A DNA stretch of 9,441 nucleotides from an uncultured Clostridium sp. (GTDB lineage: Bacteria; Bacillota; Clostridia; Lachnospirales; Lachnospiraceae), in assembly GCA_902464345.1 (NCBI GenBank), contig CABQJA010000079.1, positions 1 to 9,441 on the forward strand, in the 5' to 3' direction. Shown one piece after another: positions 1 through 6,032 of this stretch. The notes below the pieces were generated by a model. The model saw nothing but the letters and a program-made list of their open reading frames with translations, searched no databases and had not been told where the DNA came from. Made by a program: the position numbers and the translations under genes. Every line of letters starts with the position of its first letter. Within the stretch, counting starts at the first letter, position 1.

Positions 1-13
1 AAGGAGAGAAGAC

Positions 14-232
14 ATGACACTAAGAGAAGTGAAAGTTGGTCAGACAGTTACAGTCAAGAAGCTGTCGGGTGACGGACCTGTAAAACGTCGTATCATGGAC
101 ATGGGAATTACTAAGGGAGTTTCAGTATATGTAAGAAAGGTTGCTCCGCTCGGAGATCCGGTTGAGGTAACAGTTCGAGGCTATGAGCTGTCTTTACGGA
201 AGGCTGATGCAGAAATGATCGAGGTTGAGTAA
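14..232 (+). CDS. feoA: FeoA, small SH3-like accessory protein of the Feo ferrous-iron transporter
   Basis: FeoA is a small cytoplasmic SH3-like beta-barrel protein that works with FeoB in Fe2+ uptake, probably by acting on its G domain. The 72-residue product has the family's usual length and pattern: an opening 'TLREVKVGQTVTVKKL', the central 'RRIMDMGITKGVSV' (residues 25-38, the classic R-x-L/M-x-D/E-M-G segment), and the closing 'VTVRGYELSLRKADAEMIEV'. The ATG has an AAGGAG ribosome binding site at bases 1-6, seven bases upstream, so the start is secure although the window begins there. It is followed by feoB after a 113-base gap, so it is a stand-alone FeoA and not a fusion. Whether another gene, such as a second feoA, precedes it cannot be seen. 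The identification is very safe. Its exact effect on FeoB is known only from other species. Confidence 0.95.
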   Translation: MTLREVKVGQTVTVKKLSGDGPVKRRIMDMGITKGVSVYVRKVAPLGDPVEVTVRGYELSLRKADAEMIEVE

Positions 233-249
233 TTTTTTTACCTCTTGTG

Positions 250-263
250 TTAGCAAATGCTAA
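250..263. promoter_or_regulatory. Perfect inverted repeat, possible metalloregulator operator upstream of feoB
   Basis: TTAGCA-AA-TGCTAA is a perfect 6+6 inverted repeat with a two-base centre. Its TTAG...CTAA outer shape resembles operators of DtxR/IdeR-type metal repressors more than a Fur box. No DtxR-family gene is in the window, so the cognate factor is unknown. It lies about 80 bases before the feoB start and overlaps the first two units of the 10-base repeat array. Confidence 0.4.
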
Positions 264-299
264 TAAATGTTAATGAATATTAATAGACATTAGCAAAAA
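250..299 (+). repeat. Five tandem 10-base units (TTAGCA/TTAAT type) between feoA and feoB
   Basis: Read in steps of ten from base 250, the units are TTAGCAAATG, CTAATAAATG, TTAATGAATA, TTAATAGACA and TTAGCAAAAA. Each begins YTAR, so a YTA step recurs on one face of the helix. The eight-base string TTAGCAAA occurs at 250-257 and again at 290-297, exactly 40 bases apart. A further in-phase TTAAT lies at 310. TGCTAAT (258-264) and ATTAGCA (289-295) also form an inverted pair across the array. The array could be a multi-site binding region for an iron regulator, a phased curved-DNA element, or drift in AT-rich sequence. Confidence 0.5.
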
Positions 300-307
300 C
301 ATATAAA
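280..307 (+). promoter_or_regulatory. Possible sigma-A promoter for feoB
   Basis: TTAATA (280-285, four of six matches to TTGACA) and TATAAA (302-307, five of six matches to TATAAT) are separated by 16 bases. This would start transcription near 314, about 30 bases before feoB. The surroundings are very AT-rich, so chance matches are likely. feoB may also be read through from feoA, since I see no convincing terminator between them. The -35 sits inside the 10-base repeat array, so a protein bound there would affect this promoter. Confidence 0.35.
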
Positions 308-311
308 AGTT

Positions 312-326
312 AATTATTAATTATCA
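312..326. promoter_or_regulatory. Weak Fur-box-like site just before the feoB ribosome binding site
   Basis: AATTATTAATTATCA matches 11 of the 14 defined positions of the 15-base Fur consensus TGATAATnATTATCA. The right half is perfect and the mismatches are all in the left half. It sits at or just downstream of the proposed transcription start of feoB, where repressor binding would block transcription. The AT richness of this gap lowers its weight. Compare the much better match at 3401-3415. Confidence 0.35.
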
Positions 327-345
327 TAAGAAAGGAAGCAAAAAG

Positions 346-2763
346 ATGGCAATTAAAATTGCGTTGGCAGGTAACCCGAACTGTGGTAAGACTACATTAT
401 TTAATGCGTTGACAGGTTCCAATCAGTTCGTAGGTAACTGGCCGGGTGTAACAGTAGAGAAAAAGGAAGGTAAGCTTAAGAATCATAAAGATGTTACCAT
501 CATGGACTTACCTGGTATTTATTCATTATCTCCATATACATTGGAGGAAGTAGTAGCCAGAAATTATCTGATCAATGAGAAGCCGGATGCGATCATTAAC
601 ATCGTAGATGGTACCAACATTGAGCGTAACTTATATTTATCAACACAGGTTATGGAGCTGGGTATTCCGGTGATCATGGCAATCAATATGATGGATATCG
701 TTCAGAAGAACGGTGATAAGATACATATTGACAAGTTAAGCAAGAAGTTAGGCTGTGAGGTTGTTGAGATTTCCGCACTGAAGGGTGTCGGTATCGAGAA
801 GGCAGCAGAGAAGGCAGTTGCACTTGCACAGGCTAAGAAAGAGATGACACCGGTCCATGAGTTTGCAGAGGACGTTGAGAGTGTTATTACAGCAGTAGAA
901 GAGAAGCTTGGCTCTGATGTGGCAGATGCACAGAAGAGATTCTTTGCGATCAAGCTGTTAGAGAAGGATGACAAGATCAAGGAACTGTTAACAACCGTTC
1001 CGGATGTATCTGCTGAGATCGCACAGTTAGAGAAAGAGTTTGATGATGATACCGAGAGTATCATTACCAATGAGAGATATGTATATATTTCATCCATCAT
1101 TGGAGACTGCCTGACCAAGAAGAAGGGCGAGAAGCTGACAATCTCTGATAAGATTGACCGTGTTGTTACAAACCGTTGGGCAGCACTTCCAATCTTCGCA
1201 GTTGTTATGTTTATTGTTTACTACGTATCCGTAACCACCGTTGGTGGCTGGGTAACAGACTGGACCAATGATTGCCTGTTTGGTGATGGCTTCCATCTGT
1301 TTGGTATCGGTTCTGCAGCGTATGATGATGATGCAGCTGCTTATAGCCGTGCAGACCAGATCCTGGCAGCCGGTGATGAGGGTGCTACTGTTGTAGATAT
1401 CCTAGATGATGAAGACAAAGTGATTGAAACCGTTACATTATCAGATAGTGTAGTTGCAGAAGCACAGACAGTTGTAGATGCCGGCGAGCCGGATACAACA
1501 ACGTATGGTGTATGGGTTCCGGGTATTCCGGTACTTGTTGAGAACCTGCTGGATTCCATGAACTGTGTAGACTGGTTAAAGAGCCTGATCCTGGATGGTA
1601 TCGTAGCCGGTGTTGGTGCGGTTCTTGGTTTCGTACCGCAGATGTTAGTACTCTTCCTGTTCCTGGCATTCTTAGAGTCCTGTGGTTACATGGCGAGAGT
1701 TGCATTTATCATGGACCGTATCTTCCGTAAGTTCGGTCTTTCCGGTAAGTCATTCATACCAATGCTGATCGGTAGTGGTTGTGGTGTTCCGGGTGTTATG
1801 GCATCCCGTACCATTGAGAACGACAGAGACCGTAAGATGACAATTATGACAACAACCTTTGTACCTTGTGGTGCAAAGCTTCCTATCATTGCATTGATCG
1901 CAGGTGCATTCTTTGATAATGCAGGCTGGGTATCATGGAGTGCATATTTTGTAGGTATTGCAGCAATTATCTGTTCCGGTATTATCTTAAAGAAGACAAA
2001 GATGTTCGCAGGCGAGCCTGCACCATTCGTAATGGAGCTTCCTGCATACCATTGGCCAACAGTTGGCAATGTATTACGTAGCATGTGGGAGCGTGGCTGG
2101 TCCTTCATCAAGAAGGCTGGTACCATCATCCTTCTTTCAACGATCGTACTGTGGTTCTTAATGAGCTTCGGATGGACAGATGGTTCCTTCGGAATGCTTG
2201 ACTTTGACGGATTGGAAGGTGCAGCACTGGAAGCAGCACAGGCACAGTGTGTACTGGCTAAGATTGGTAGTGTGATCGCTCCGATCTTTGCTCCGCTTGG
2301 ATGGACACAGGGCGGTTCAGGATGGAAGATGGCAGTTGCAGCTGTCAGCGGTCTGATCGCAAAGGAAAACGTAGTAGCTACCTTCGGTATGCTGTTCGGT
2401 TTTGCAGAGGTTGCAGAAGACGGTGCAGAAGTATGGGGCAGCCTGGCACAGGTTCTGACTCCAATCGCAGCTTATGGTTATCTGGTATTCAACTTACTGT
2501 GTGCACCATGTTTCGCAGCAATGGGCGCTATCAAGCGTGAGATGAATAATCCAAAGTGGTTCTGGTTTGCAATCGGATATCAGTGTGGTCTGGCATACAT
2601 CGTATCATTATGTATCTATCAGATCGGTACCTTGATCTCAACCGGTGCTTTCGGTATCGGAACGGTTGTAGCATTCCTGTTGGTAGCAGCATTTATCTAC
2701 CTGCTGTTCCGTCCATATAAGGAAAGCAAGACCCTGAATGTAAAGGTTAAGAAGGTTGCATAG
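346..2763 (+). CDS. feoB: FeoB, GTP-dependent ferrous-iron transporter
   Basis: FeoB imports Fe2+ across the cytoplasmic membrane using an N-terminal GTPase domain joined to a polytopic membrane domain. The G motifs are clear: G1 GNPNCGKT (residues 9-16), the G2 Thr in 'WPGVTVE' (T36), G3 DLPG (54-57), G4 NMMD (114-117) and G5 'SALKG' (143-147). A helical, charged guanine-dissociation-inhibitor-like stretch follows to about residue 265. The first membrane segment begins near 280. The conserved gate segments are present: 'GSGCGVPG' around C479, 'FVPCGAKLP' around C508, and 'CAPCFAAMGAIKRE' from C719. At 805 residues it is longer than many homologues because of an acidic, predicted extracellular insert at about 322-390. 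An AAAGGAAG ribosome binding site precedes the ATG. Arginine codons are nearly all CGT or AGA, suggesting high expression. Identification is very safe. Confidence 0.97.
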   Translation: MAIKIALAGNPNCGKTTLFNALTGSNQFVGNWPGVTVEKKEGKLKNHKDVTIMDLPGIYSLSPYTLEEVVARNYLINEKPDAIINIVDGTNIERNLYLSTQVMELGIPVIMAINMMDIVQKNGDKIHIDKLSKKLGCEVVEISALKGVGIEKAAEKAVALAQAKKEMTPVHEFAEDVESVITAVEEKLGSDVADAQKRFFAIKLLEKDDKIKELLTTVPDVSAEIAQLEKEFDDDTESIITNERYVYISSIIGDCLTKKKGEKLTISDKIDRVVTNRWAALPIFAVVMFIVYYVSVTTVGGWVTDWTNDCLFGDGFHLFGIGSAAYDDDAAAYSRADQILAAGDEGATVVDILDDEDKVIETVTLSDSVVAEAQTVVDAGEPDTTTYGVWVPGIPVLVENLLDSMNCVDWLKSLILDGIVAGVGAVLGFVPQMLVLFLFLAFLESCGYMARVAFIMDRIFRKFGLSGKSFIPMLIGSGCGVPGVMASRTIENDRDRKMTIMTTTFVPCGAKLPIIALIAGAFFDNAGWVSWSAYFVGIAAIICSGIILKKTKMFAGEPAPFVMELPAYHWPTVGNVLRSMWERGWSFIKKAGTIILLSTIVLWFLMSFGWTDGSFGMLDFDGLEGAALEAAQAQCVLAKIGSVIAPIFAPLGWTQGGSGWKMAVAAVSGLIAKENVVATFGMLFGFAEVAEDGAEVWGSLAQVLTPIAAYGYLVFNLLCAPCFAAMGAIKREMNNPKWFWFAIGYQCGLAYIVSLCIYQIGTLISTGAFGIGTVVAFLLVAAFIYLLFRPYKESKTLNVKVKKVA

Positions 2764-2797
2764 TTGATCGAGAACCATTAGAAAGTGGGTGATATTT

Positions 2798-2950
2798 ATG
2801 GGTCTGAATATAGGATCGATTGTAGTATTGGTTGTATTAGCGGTAATCGTATTCCTGATCGTAAGAAGTATGGTTACTGATAAGAAAAAGGGAAAGTCAC
2901 TGCAGTGCGGCGGTGATTGCAGCCACTGTGGAGGTCATTGCGGACAGTGA
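2798..2950 (+). CDS. FeoB-associated Cys-rich membrane peptide
   Basis: This 50-residue product starts 34 bases after feoB. Residues 5-22 are a strongly hydrophobic single membrane span. A short basic stretch follows (R23 to K33), then a tail with four cysteines spaced C37-x3-C41-x2-C44-x3-C48 and two histidines (H43, H47) in a Gly-rich setting. Length, position and tail fit the 'FeoB-associated Cys-rich membrane protein' family found after feoB in many Firmicutes. The function is not established; a role in receiving or chaperoning Fe2+ at the cytoplasmic mouth of FeoB is a common guess and only inference here. The positive residues after the span suggest a cytoplasmic tail. The ribosome binding site is weak (GTGGGTGA). 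Its stop codon overlaps the next gene's GTG. It probably shares the feoB transcript. Confidence 0.9.
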   Translation: MGLNIGSIVVLVVLAVIVFLIVRSMVTDKKKGKSLQCGGDCSHCGGHCGQ

Positions 2951-3354
2951 ATGAAGAAGAAATAATCATCCGAAAATTAAAAGAACATGGATATCGGATT
3001 ACCAAGCAACGCAAGATGCTTCTGAGGATTATACTGAGTGATCAGTGCAGCAGCTGCAAGGAGATCTATTATAAAGCAGCAGAACGGGATCCGAGTATTG
3101 GACCGGCGACTGTCTATCGTATGATCAATACCTTGGAAGAAATCGGGGTAATCAATCGAGGAAATATGTACAGGATTACCAGAGAGGAATCCGCAGAGGA
3201 ACCGGCCTCATATATGATTGAGTTTGATGATAATACCAGTCTTAAGCTCTCCGCAAAGAAATGGAATCAGATCATTCAATCCGGACTTGAGGCCTGCGGT
3301 TACGCAGAGAACAGGGAAATCCGAAACGTGACAGCCCAACCGGTAATGGAATAA
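2947..3354 (+). CDS. Fur-fold winged-helix regulator without the usual metal-binding C-terminus
   Basis: The first ~78 residues are a Fur-family DNA-binding domain: 'LKEHGYRITKQRKMLL' (11-26), 'KEIYYKAAERDPSIGPATVYRMINTL' spread over 38-63 with the recognition helix around A54-L63, and the wing strand 'VINRGNMYRI' (68-77). The C-terminal half keeps a trace of the dimerisation fold ('YMIEFDD', then a helix around 102-116) but has no HHH cluster, no C-terminal CxxC and no other obvious Zn or Fe site. It has instead a CSSC motif (C34-C37) within the DNA-binding domain, plus C117. I chose the GTG at 2947, giving 135 residues: it overlaps the upstream stop as GTGA and has GGAGG at 2930-2934. A longer TTG start at 2917 would only add out-of-frame readings of the upstream Cys tail. 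It may regulate the feo genes or the operon behind it. What it senses is unknown. Confidence 0.8.
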   Translation: MNEEEIIIRKLKEHGYRITKQRKMLLRIILSDQCSSCKEIYYKAAERDPSIGPATVYRMINTLEEIGVINRGNMYRITREESAEEPASYMIEFDDNTSLKLSAKKWNQIIQSGLEACGYAENREIRNVTAQPVME

Positions 3355-3360
3355 CGTAAT

Positions 3361-3401
3361 ATGCGGCAGATTGTGTGTAGGTATGCAGTCTGCCGCATTT
3401 T
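3361..3401 (+). terminator. Hairpin terminator closing the feo operon
   Basis: ATGCGGCAGA (3361-3370) pairs perfectly with TCTGCCGCAT (3389-3398). The RNA stem can extend inward with several G-U pairs to a four-base loop (3378-3381). Only a short T run follows (3398-3401), so it may be a leaky intrinsic terminator. It sits seven bases after the regulator's stop codon and directly abuts the Fur box. Confidence 0.75.
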
Positions 3402-3415
3402 GATAATATTTATCA
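3401..3415. promoter_or_regulatory. Near-consensus Fur box
   Basis: TGATAATATTTATCA matches 13 of the 14 defined positions of the 7-1-7 Fur consensus TGATAATnATTATCA. It contains a perfect TGATAA/TTATCA inverted repeat around a TAT centre. It lies about 90 bases before the start of the DUF6110-type gene and upstream of that gene's best promoter match, so it most likely makes the two-gene operon iron-responsive through a classical Fur encoded elsewhere. The Fur-fold protein just upstream is an alternative ligand. Confidence 0.75.
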
Positions 3416-3430
3416 TTAATAGAAAACCGG

Positions 3431-3459
3431 TAGAAATTCAGAAAATCAAAAACTATAAT
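3431..3459 (+). promoter_or_regulatory. Sigma-A-like promoter for the DUF6110/P-type ATPase operon
   Basis: A perfect TATAAT (3454-3459) lies 17 bases after TAGAAA (3431-3436, four of six matches to TTGACA). Transcription would start near 3466, leaving a leader of about 40 bases with a strong AGGAGG. The Fur box then sits roughly 50 to 65 bases upstream of the start, not across the core promoter. Either repression works from that distance or another start is used. Confidence 0.55.
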
Positions 3460-3504
3460 AAGGGTTAAACCTGTAAAGGTAAATGAAAAAAGGAGGAATT
3501 GATT

Positions 3505-3837
3505 ATGTCAAAAATCAATAAAGCAGCAGTTGGTATTTTCGCAGCAGGATTTGCAGTAGGTACCATCGGATTAAAGTTATTAACCAGCAAGGATGCAAAG
3601 AAGGCTTATACACATGGAACAGCAGCTGTCCTTCGGGCTAAGGATTTTGTTATGAAAACAGCAACAACGCTTCAGGAGAATTGTTCTGATATTTATGCGG
3701 AGGCAAAGCAGATCAATGAGGACCGGGCAGCCAAAGAGGCAGCGTTTGATGATATGCCGGAGGAAGAATCAGAAGTAGAAGAGACCAATATGCTTCAGGC
3801 TCCGGATAGCGAGACTCCGGAGGCGACTGCAGAATGA
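3505..3837 (+). CDS. DUF6110-type small membrane protein, candidate FezA-like ferrosome protein
   Basis: The 110-residue product has one N-terminal membrane span (about residues 7-26) with small residues in a zipper-like pattern (G10, G15, G19, G22). A basic, helical amphipathic stretch follows (about 28-78), then a disordered acidic tail (82-110) rich in Glu and Pro. I believe it belongs to DUF6110, small proteins typically encoded next to a P-type ATPase in Clostridia. The ATG at 3505 is preferred over a TTG at 3499 because AGGAGG (3491-3496) lies eight bases before it. Its stop overlaps the ATPase start as ATGA, so the two are translationally coupled and probably interact. C. difficile ferrosomes need a membrane protein (FezA) encoded beside a P1B-6 ATPase (FezB). 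This gene sits in the equivalent position, but homology to FezA is inference. Confidence 0.75.
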   Translation: MSKINKAAVGIFAAGFAVGTIGLKLLTSKDAKKAYTHGTAAVLRAKDFVMKTATTLQENCSDIYAEAKQINEDRAAKEAAFDDMPEEESEVEETNMLQAPDSETPEATAE

Positions 3838-5933
3838 GATTCGTAATAAAGCATGAGATCAAAGGTCGTATCCATATTCATGTATTGCAGAATCGGATGT
3901 CTTACGAGCAGGCAGATACATTAGAATATTACCTGAATCAGCAGGGATGCGTAGTATCTGTCCGGGTAAGAGAACGGATTCAGGATGCGGTAGTCTGTTA
4001 TACAGGTGACAGGAACGCCATGATTGATGTTTTAAGACGGTTTCATTATGATACGGTCAAAGTTCCGGATACCTGTTTGCAGAAATCAAGCAGAGAATTA
4101 AATGAAACATATTTTGAACAATTGGTGGATAAGATTGTCCTGCATTATGGATGTAAGCTTCTGATACCACAGCCGATCCGCATGGTGATCACTTGGACGA
4201 AGGCTCTGAAATATATCTGGCTGGGACTGAAATGTCTGTTTTCAAGGAAGATTGAAGTACCGGTATTGGATGCAACGGCAATTCTGGTTTCCCTGCTCCG
4301 GAATGATTGCAACACTGCGGGCTCGGTTATGTTCCTGCTTGGAATCGGTGAGATTTTGGAGGAGTGGACGCATAAGAAGTCTGTGGATGATCTGGCACGT
4401 AGTATGGCATTAAACGTGGGCAATGTGTGGCTGAAACGGGATGGTCAGGAGATATTGGTGCCGGTATCCGAGGTTCAGTCCGGTGACCGGGTGGTTGTTC
4501 ATATGGGAAATGTCATCCCGTTTGACGGCCTGGTGGTAGATGGAGATGCCATGGTAAATCAGGCGTCATTGACCGGAGAGTCTATGCCGGTGCATAAAAC
4601 GGTGGAAGGCTATGTGTATGCCGGAACGGTCATTGAAGAAGGCGAGATTATGCTTCTGGTTAAGGAAACGACGGGTTCAAGTAAATATGAGAGCATCGTT
4701 ACCATGATCGAGGAGTCGGAGAAGCTGAAGTCTTCCGTAGAGGGCAAAGCAGAGCATCTGGCAGATCAGCTGGTACCGTATACATTACTTGGATCAGGTC
4801 TTACGTATCTGTTTACCAGAAATATTACCAAGGCAGTCGCTGTGCTGATGGTAGACTTTTCATGTGCATTAAAGCTGGCAATGCCGATCACAGTGCTGTC
4901 TGCAATCCGGGAGGCCGGTAATTACAGCATTACGGTAAAGGGCGGCAAGTTCCTGGAGGCTGTTTCGGAAGCGGATACAGTGGTCTTTGATAAGACAGGA
5001 ACTCTGACAAAGGCGCAGCCGGTAGTTGTGGATGTGATTTCCTTTAATGGAGAAGCACCGGACGAATTGCTTCGGATTGCAGCCTGTCTGGAGGAGCATT
5101 TTCCGCATTCCATGGCGAAAGCAGTTGTGGAGGCGGCAGCGAAGAAGGGACTTGTGCATGAGGAAGTACATTCAAAGGTAGAGTATATTGTGGCGCATGG
5201 AATTGCAACTACGATCAGTGGCAAACGTGCGATCATAGGCAGTTATCATTTTATATTTGAGGATGAGGGCTGTGCGGTTCCGGAAGGAATGGAAGAGACA
5301 TTCCGGAGCCTGCCGACAGAGTATTCGCATCTGTATATGGCGATCGAAGGTAAATTGGCAGCTGTGATCTGTATTGAGGATCCGTTACGGCAGGAAGCAC
5401 CGGAGGTGATCCGGAAGCTGAAGGCTGCCGGTATCCGGAAGGTGGTTATGATGACCGGAGACAGTGAACGGACAGCACGTGCGATTGCAGCGAAGGTCGG
5501 TGTGGATGAGTATTATTCCGAGGTATTGCCGGAGGACAAGGCCCACTATGTAGAGCAGGAGAAGAGTGAGGGCCGTAAGGTCATCATGATCGGTGACGGT
5601 ATTAATGATTCGCCGGCACTCTCGGCAGCAGATGTGGGAATTGCAATCAGTGACGGTGCGGAGATTGCGCGGGAGATCGCGGATATTACGGTTGGTGCGG
5701 ACAGCCTGCATGAACTGATCATCTTAAAGGAAATCAGTAATGCGCTGATGAAACGAATCCATAAGAATTACCGGAGAATCGTCGGCATCAACACATCCTT
5801 AATATTGCTTGGTGTATTCGGAGTGCTGCCGCCTACGGTATCCGCATTGCTTCATAATACATCAACGATTGCAATCAGCCTGAGCAGTATGAAAAATCTG
5901 CTGGAGGACCATGAGGAGCAGGTGTCGGATTAG
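3834..5933 (+). CDS. fezB: P1B-type metal-transporting ATPase with SCA motif (P1B-6-like, candidate FezB)
   Basis: This is a 699-residue metal-pumping P-type ATPase. Residues 1-75 form a ferredoxin-like (HMA-type) domain with no CxxC, carrying 'GRIHIHV' instead. Membrane segments lie at about 108-136 and 145-172. The actuator domain carries TGES (247-250). The sixth-helix motif is D341-F-S-C-A-L-K-L-A-M-P351, so the CPC of copper and zinc pumps becomes SCA. The phosphorylation site DKTGT is at 386-390, the HP motif is altered to HFPHS (422-426), TGD is at 541-543 and GDGIND at 587-592. The last membrane pair contains the conserved HN (674-675). All catalytic residues are present. An SCA-type pump behind a Fur box with a small membrane partner fits P1B-6 ATPases such as FezB, which load iron into ferrosomes. 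Fe2+ is the likely cargo. Simple Fe or Mn efflux remains possible. The symbol rests on motif and context only. Confidence 0.85.
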   Translation: MRFVIKHEIKGRIHIHVLQNRMSYEQADTLEYYLNQQGCVVSVRVRERIQDAVVCYTGDRNAMIDVLRRFHYDTVKVPDTCLQKSSRELNETYFEQLVDKIVLHYGCKLLIPQPIRMVITWTKALKYIWLGLKCLFSRKIEVPVLDATAILVSLLRNDCNTAGSVMFLLGIGEILEEWTHKKSVDDLARSMALNVGNVWLKRDGQEILVPVSEVQSGDRVVVHMGNVIPFDGLVVDGDAMVNQASLTGESMPVHKTVEGYVYAGTVIEEGEIMLLVKETTGSSKYESIVTMIEESEKLKSSVEGKAEHLADQLVPYTLLGSGLTYLFTRNITKAVAVLMVDFSCALKLAMPITVLSAIREAGNYSITVKGGKFLEAVSEADTVVFDKTGTLTKAQPVVVDVISFNGEAPDELLRIAACLEEHFPHSMAKAVVEAAAKKGLVHEEVHSKVEYIVAHGIATTISGKRAIIGSYHFIFEDEGCAVPEGMEETFRSLPTEYSHLYMAIEGKLAAVICIEDPLRQEAPEVIRKLKAAGIRKVVMMTGDSERTARAIAAKVGVDEYYSEVLPEDKAHYVEQEKSEGRKVIMIGDGINDSPALSAADVGIAISDGAEIAREIADITVGADSLHELIILKEISNALMKRIHKNYRRIVGINTSLILLGVFGVLPPTVSALLHNTSTIAISLSSMKNLLEDHEEQVSD

Positions 5934-5999
5934 GCCTGTCGGATCCGATAAACGGAGCTGGTAAGTTCTGTAAAAAGTTAAAAACGTATAGTTTATCAG

Positions 6000-6026
6000 T
6001 GCCCGGAGGTAACTCCGGGCATTTTT
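6000..6026 (+). terminator. Strong intrinsic terminator after the P-type ATPase
   Basis: GCCCGGAG (6001-6008) and CTCCGGGC (6013-6020) pair perfectly around a GTAA loop (GNRA type). One more T-A pair closes the base, and a run of five T follows (6022-6026). This separates the metal operon from the next transcription unit. The rest of the 150-base gap holds the promoter described at 6033-6061 and no gene. Confidence 0.93.
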
Positions 6027-6032
6027 AAATCG

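Noticed and set aside
221..244. GAGGT...ACCTC with a T run just after feoA, as a terminator
   Set aside because: The stem is only five pairs, the loop is 14 bases and contains the T run itself, and no T tract follows the stem, so it is not a credible intrinsic terminator.
702..1118. Long minus-strand open frame inside feoB
   Set aside because: It is a Ser-rich, low-complexity translation typical of the antisense of a biased coding gene, with no ribosome binding site or recognisable domain. The other antisense frames under feoB, the ATPase and the ABC genes were rejected for the same reason.
2301..2540. Second plus-strand frame inside feoB
   Set aside because: It overlaps the conserved C-terminal membrane domain of FeoB in another frame and has no start signal or domain of its own.
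2917..2946. Longer start (TTG at 2917) for the Fur-fold regulator
   Set aside because: The extra residues are a frame-shifted reading of the upstream Cys tail, no good ribosome binding site precedes the TTG, and the family domain begins after the GTG at 2947.
3499..3504. TTG at 3499 as start of the DUF6110-type gene
   Set aside because: It lies only two bases after AGGAGG, too close for initiation; the ATG at 3505 has normal spacing.
5939..5948. TCGGATCCGA palindrome just after the ATPase stop
   Set aside because: Ten bases with no T tract and no match to a known operator; it lies before a much stronger terminator and can be chance.
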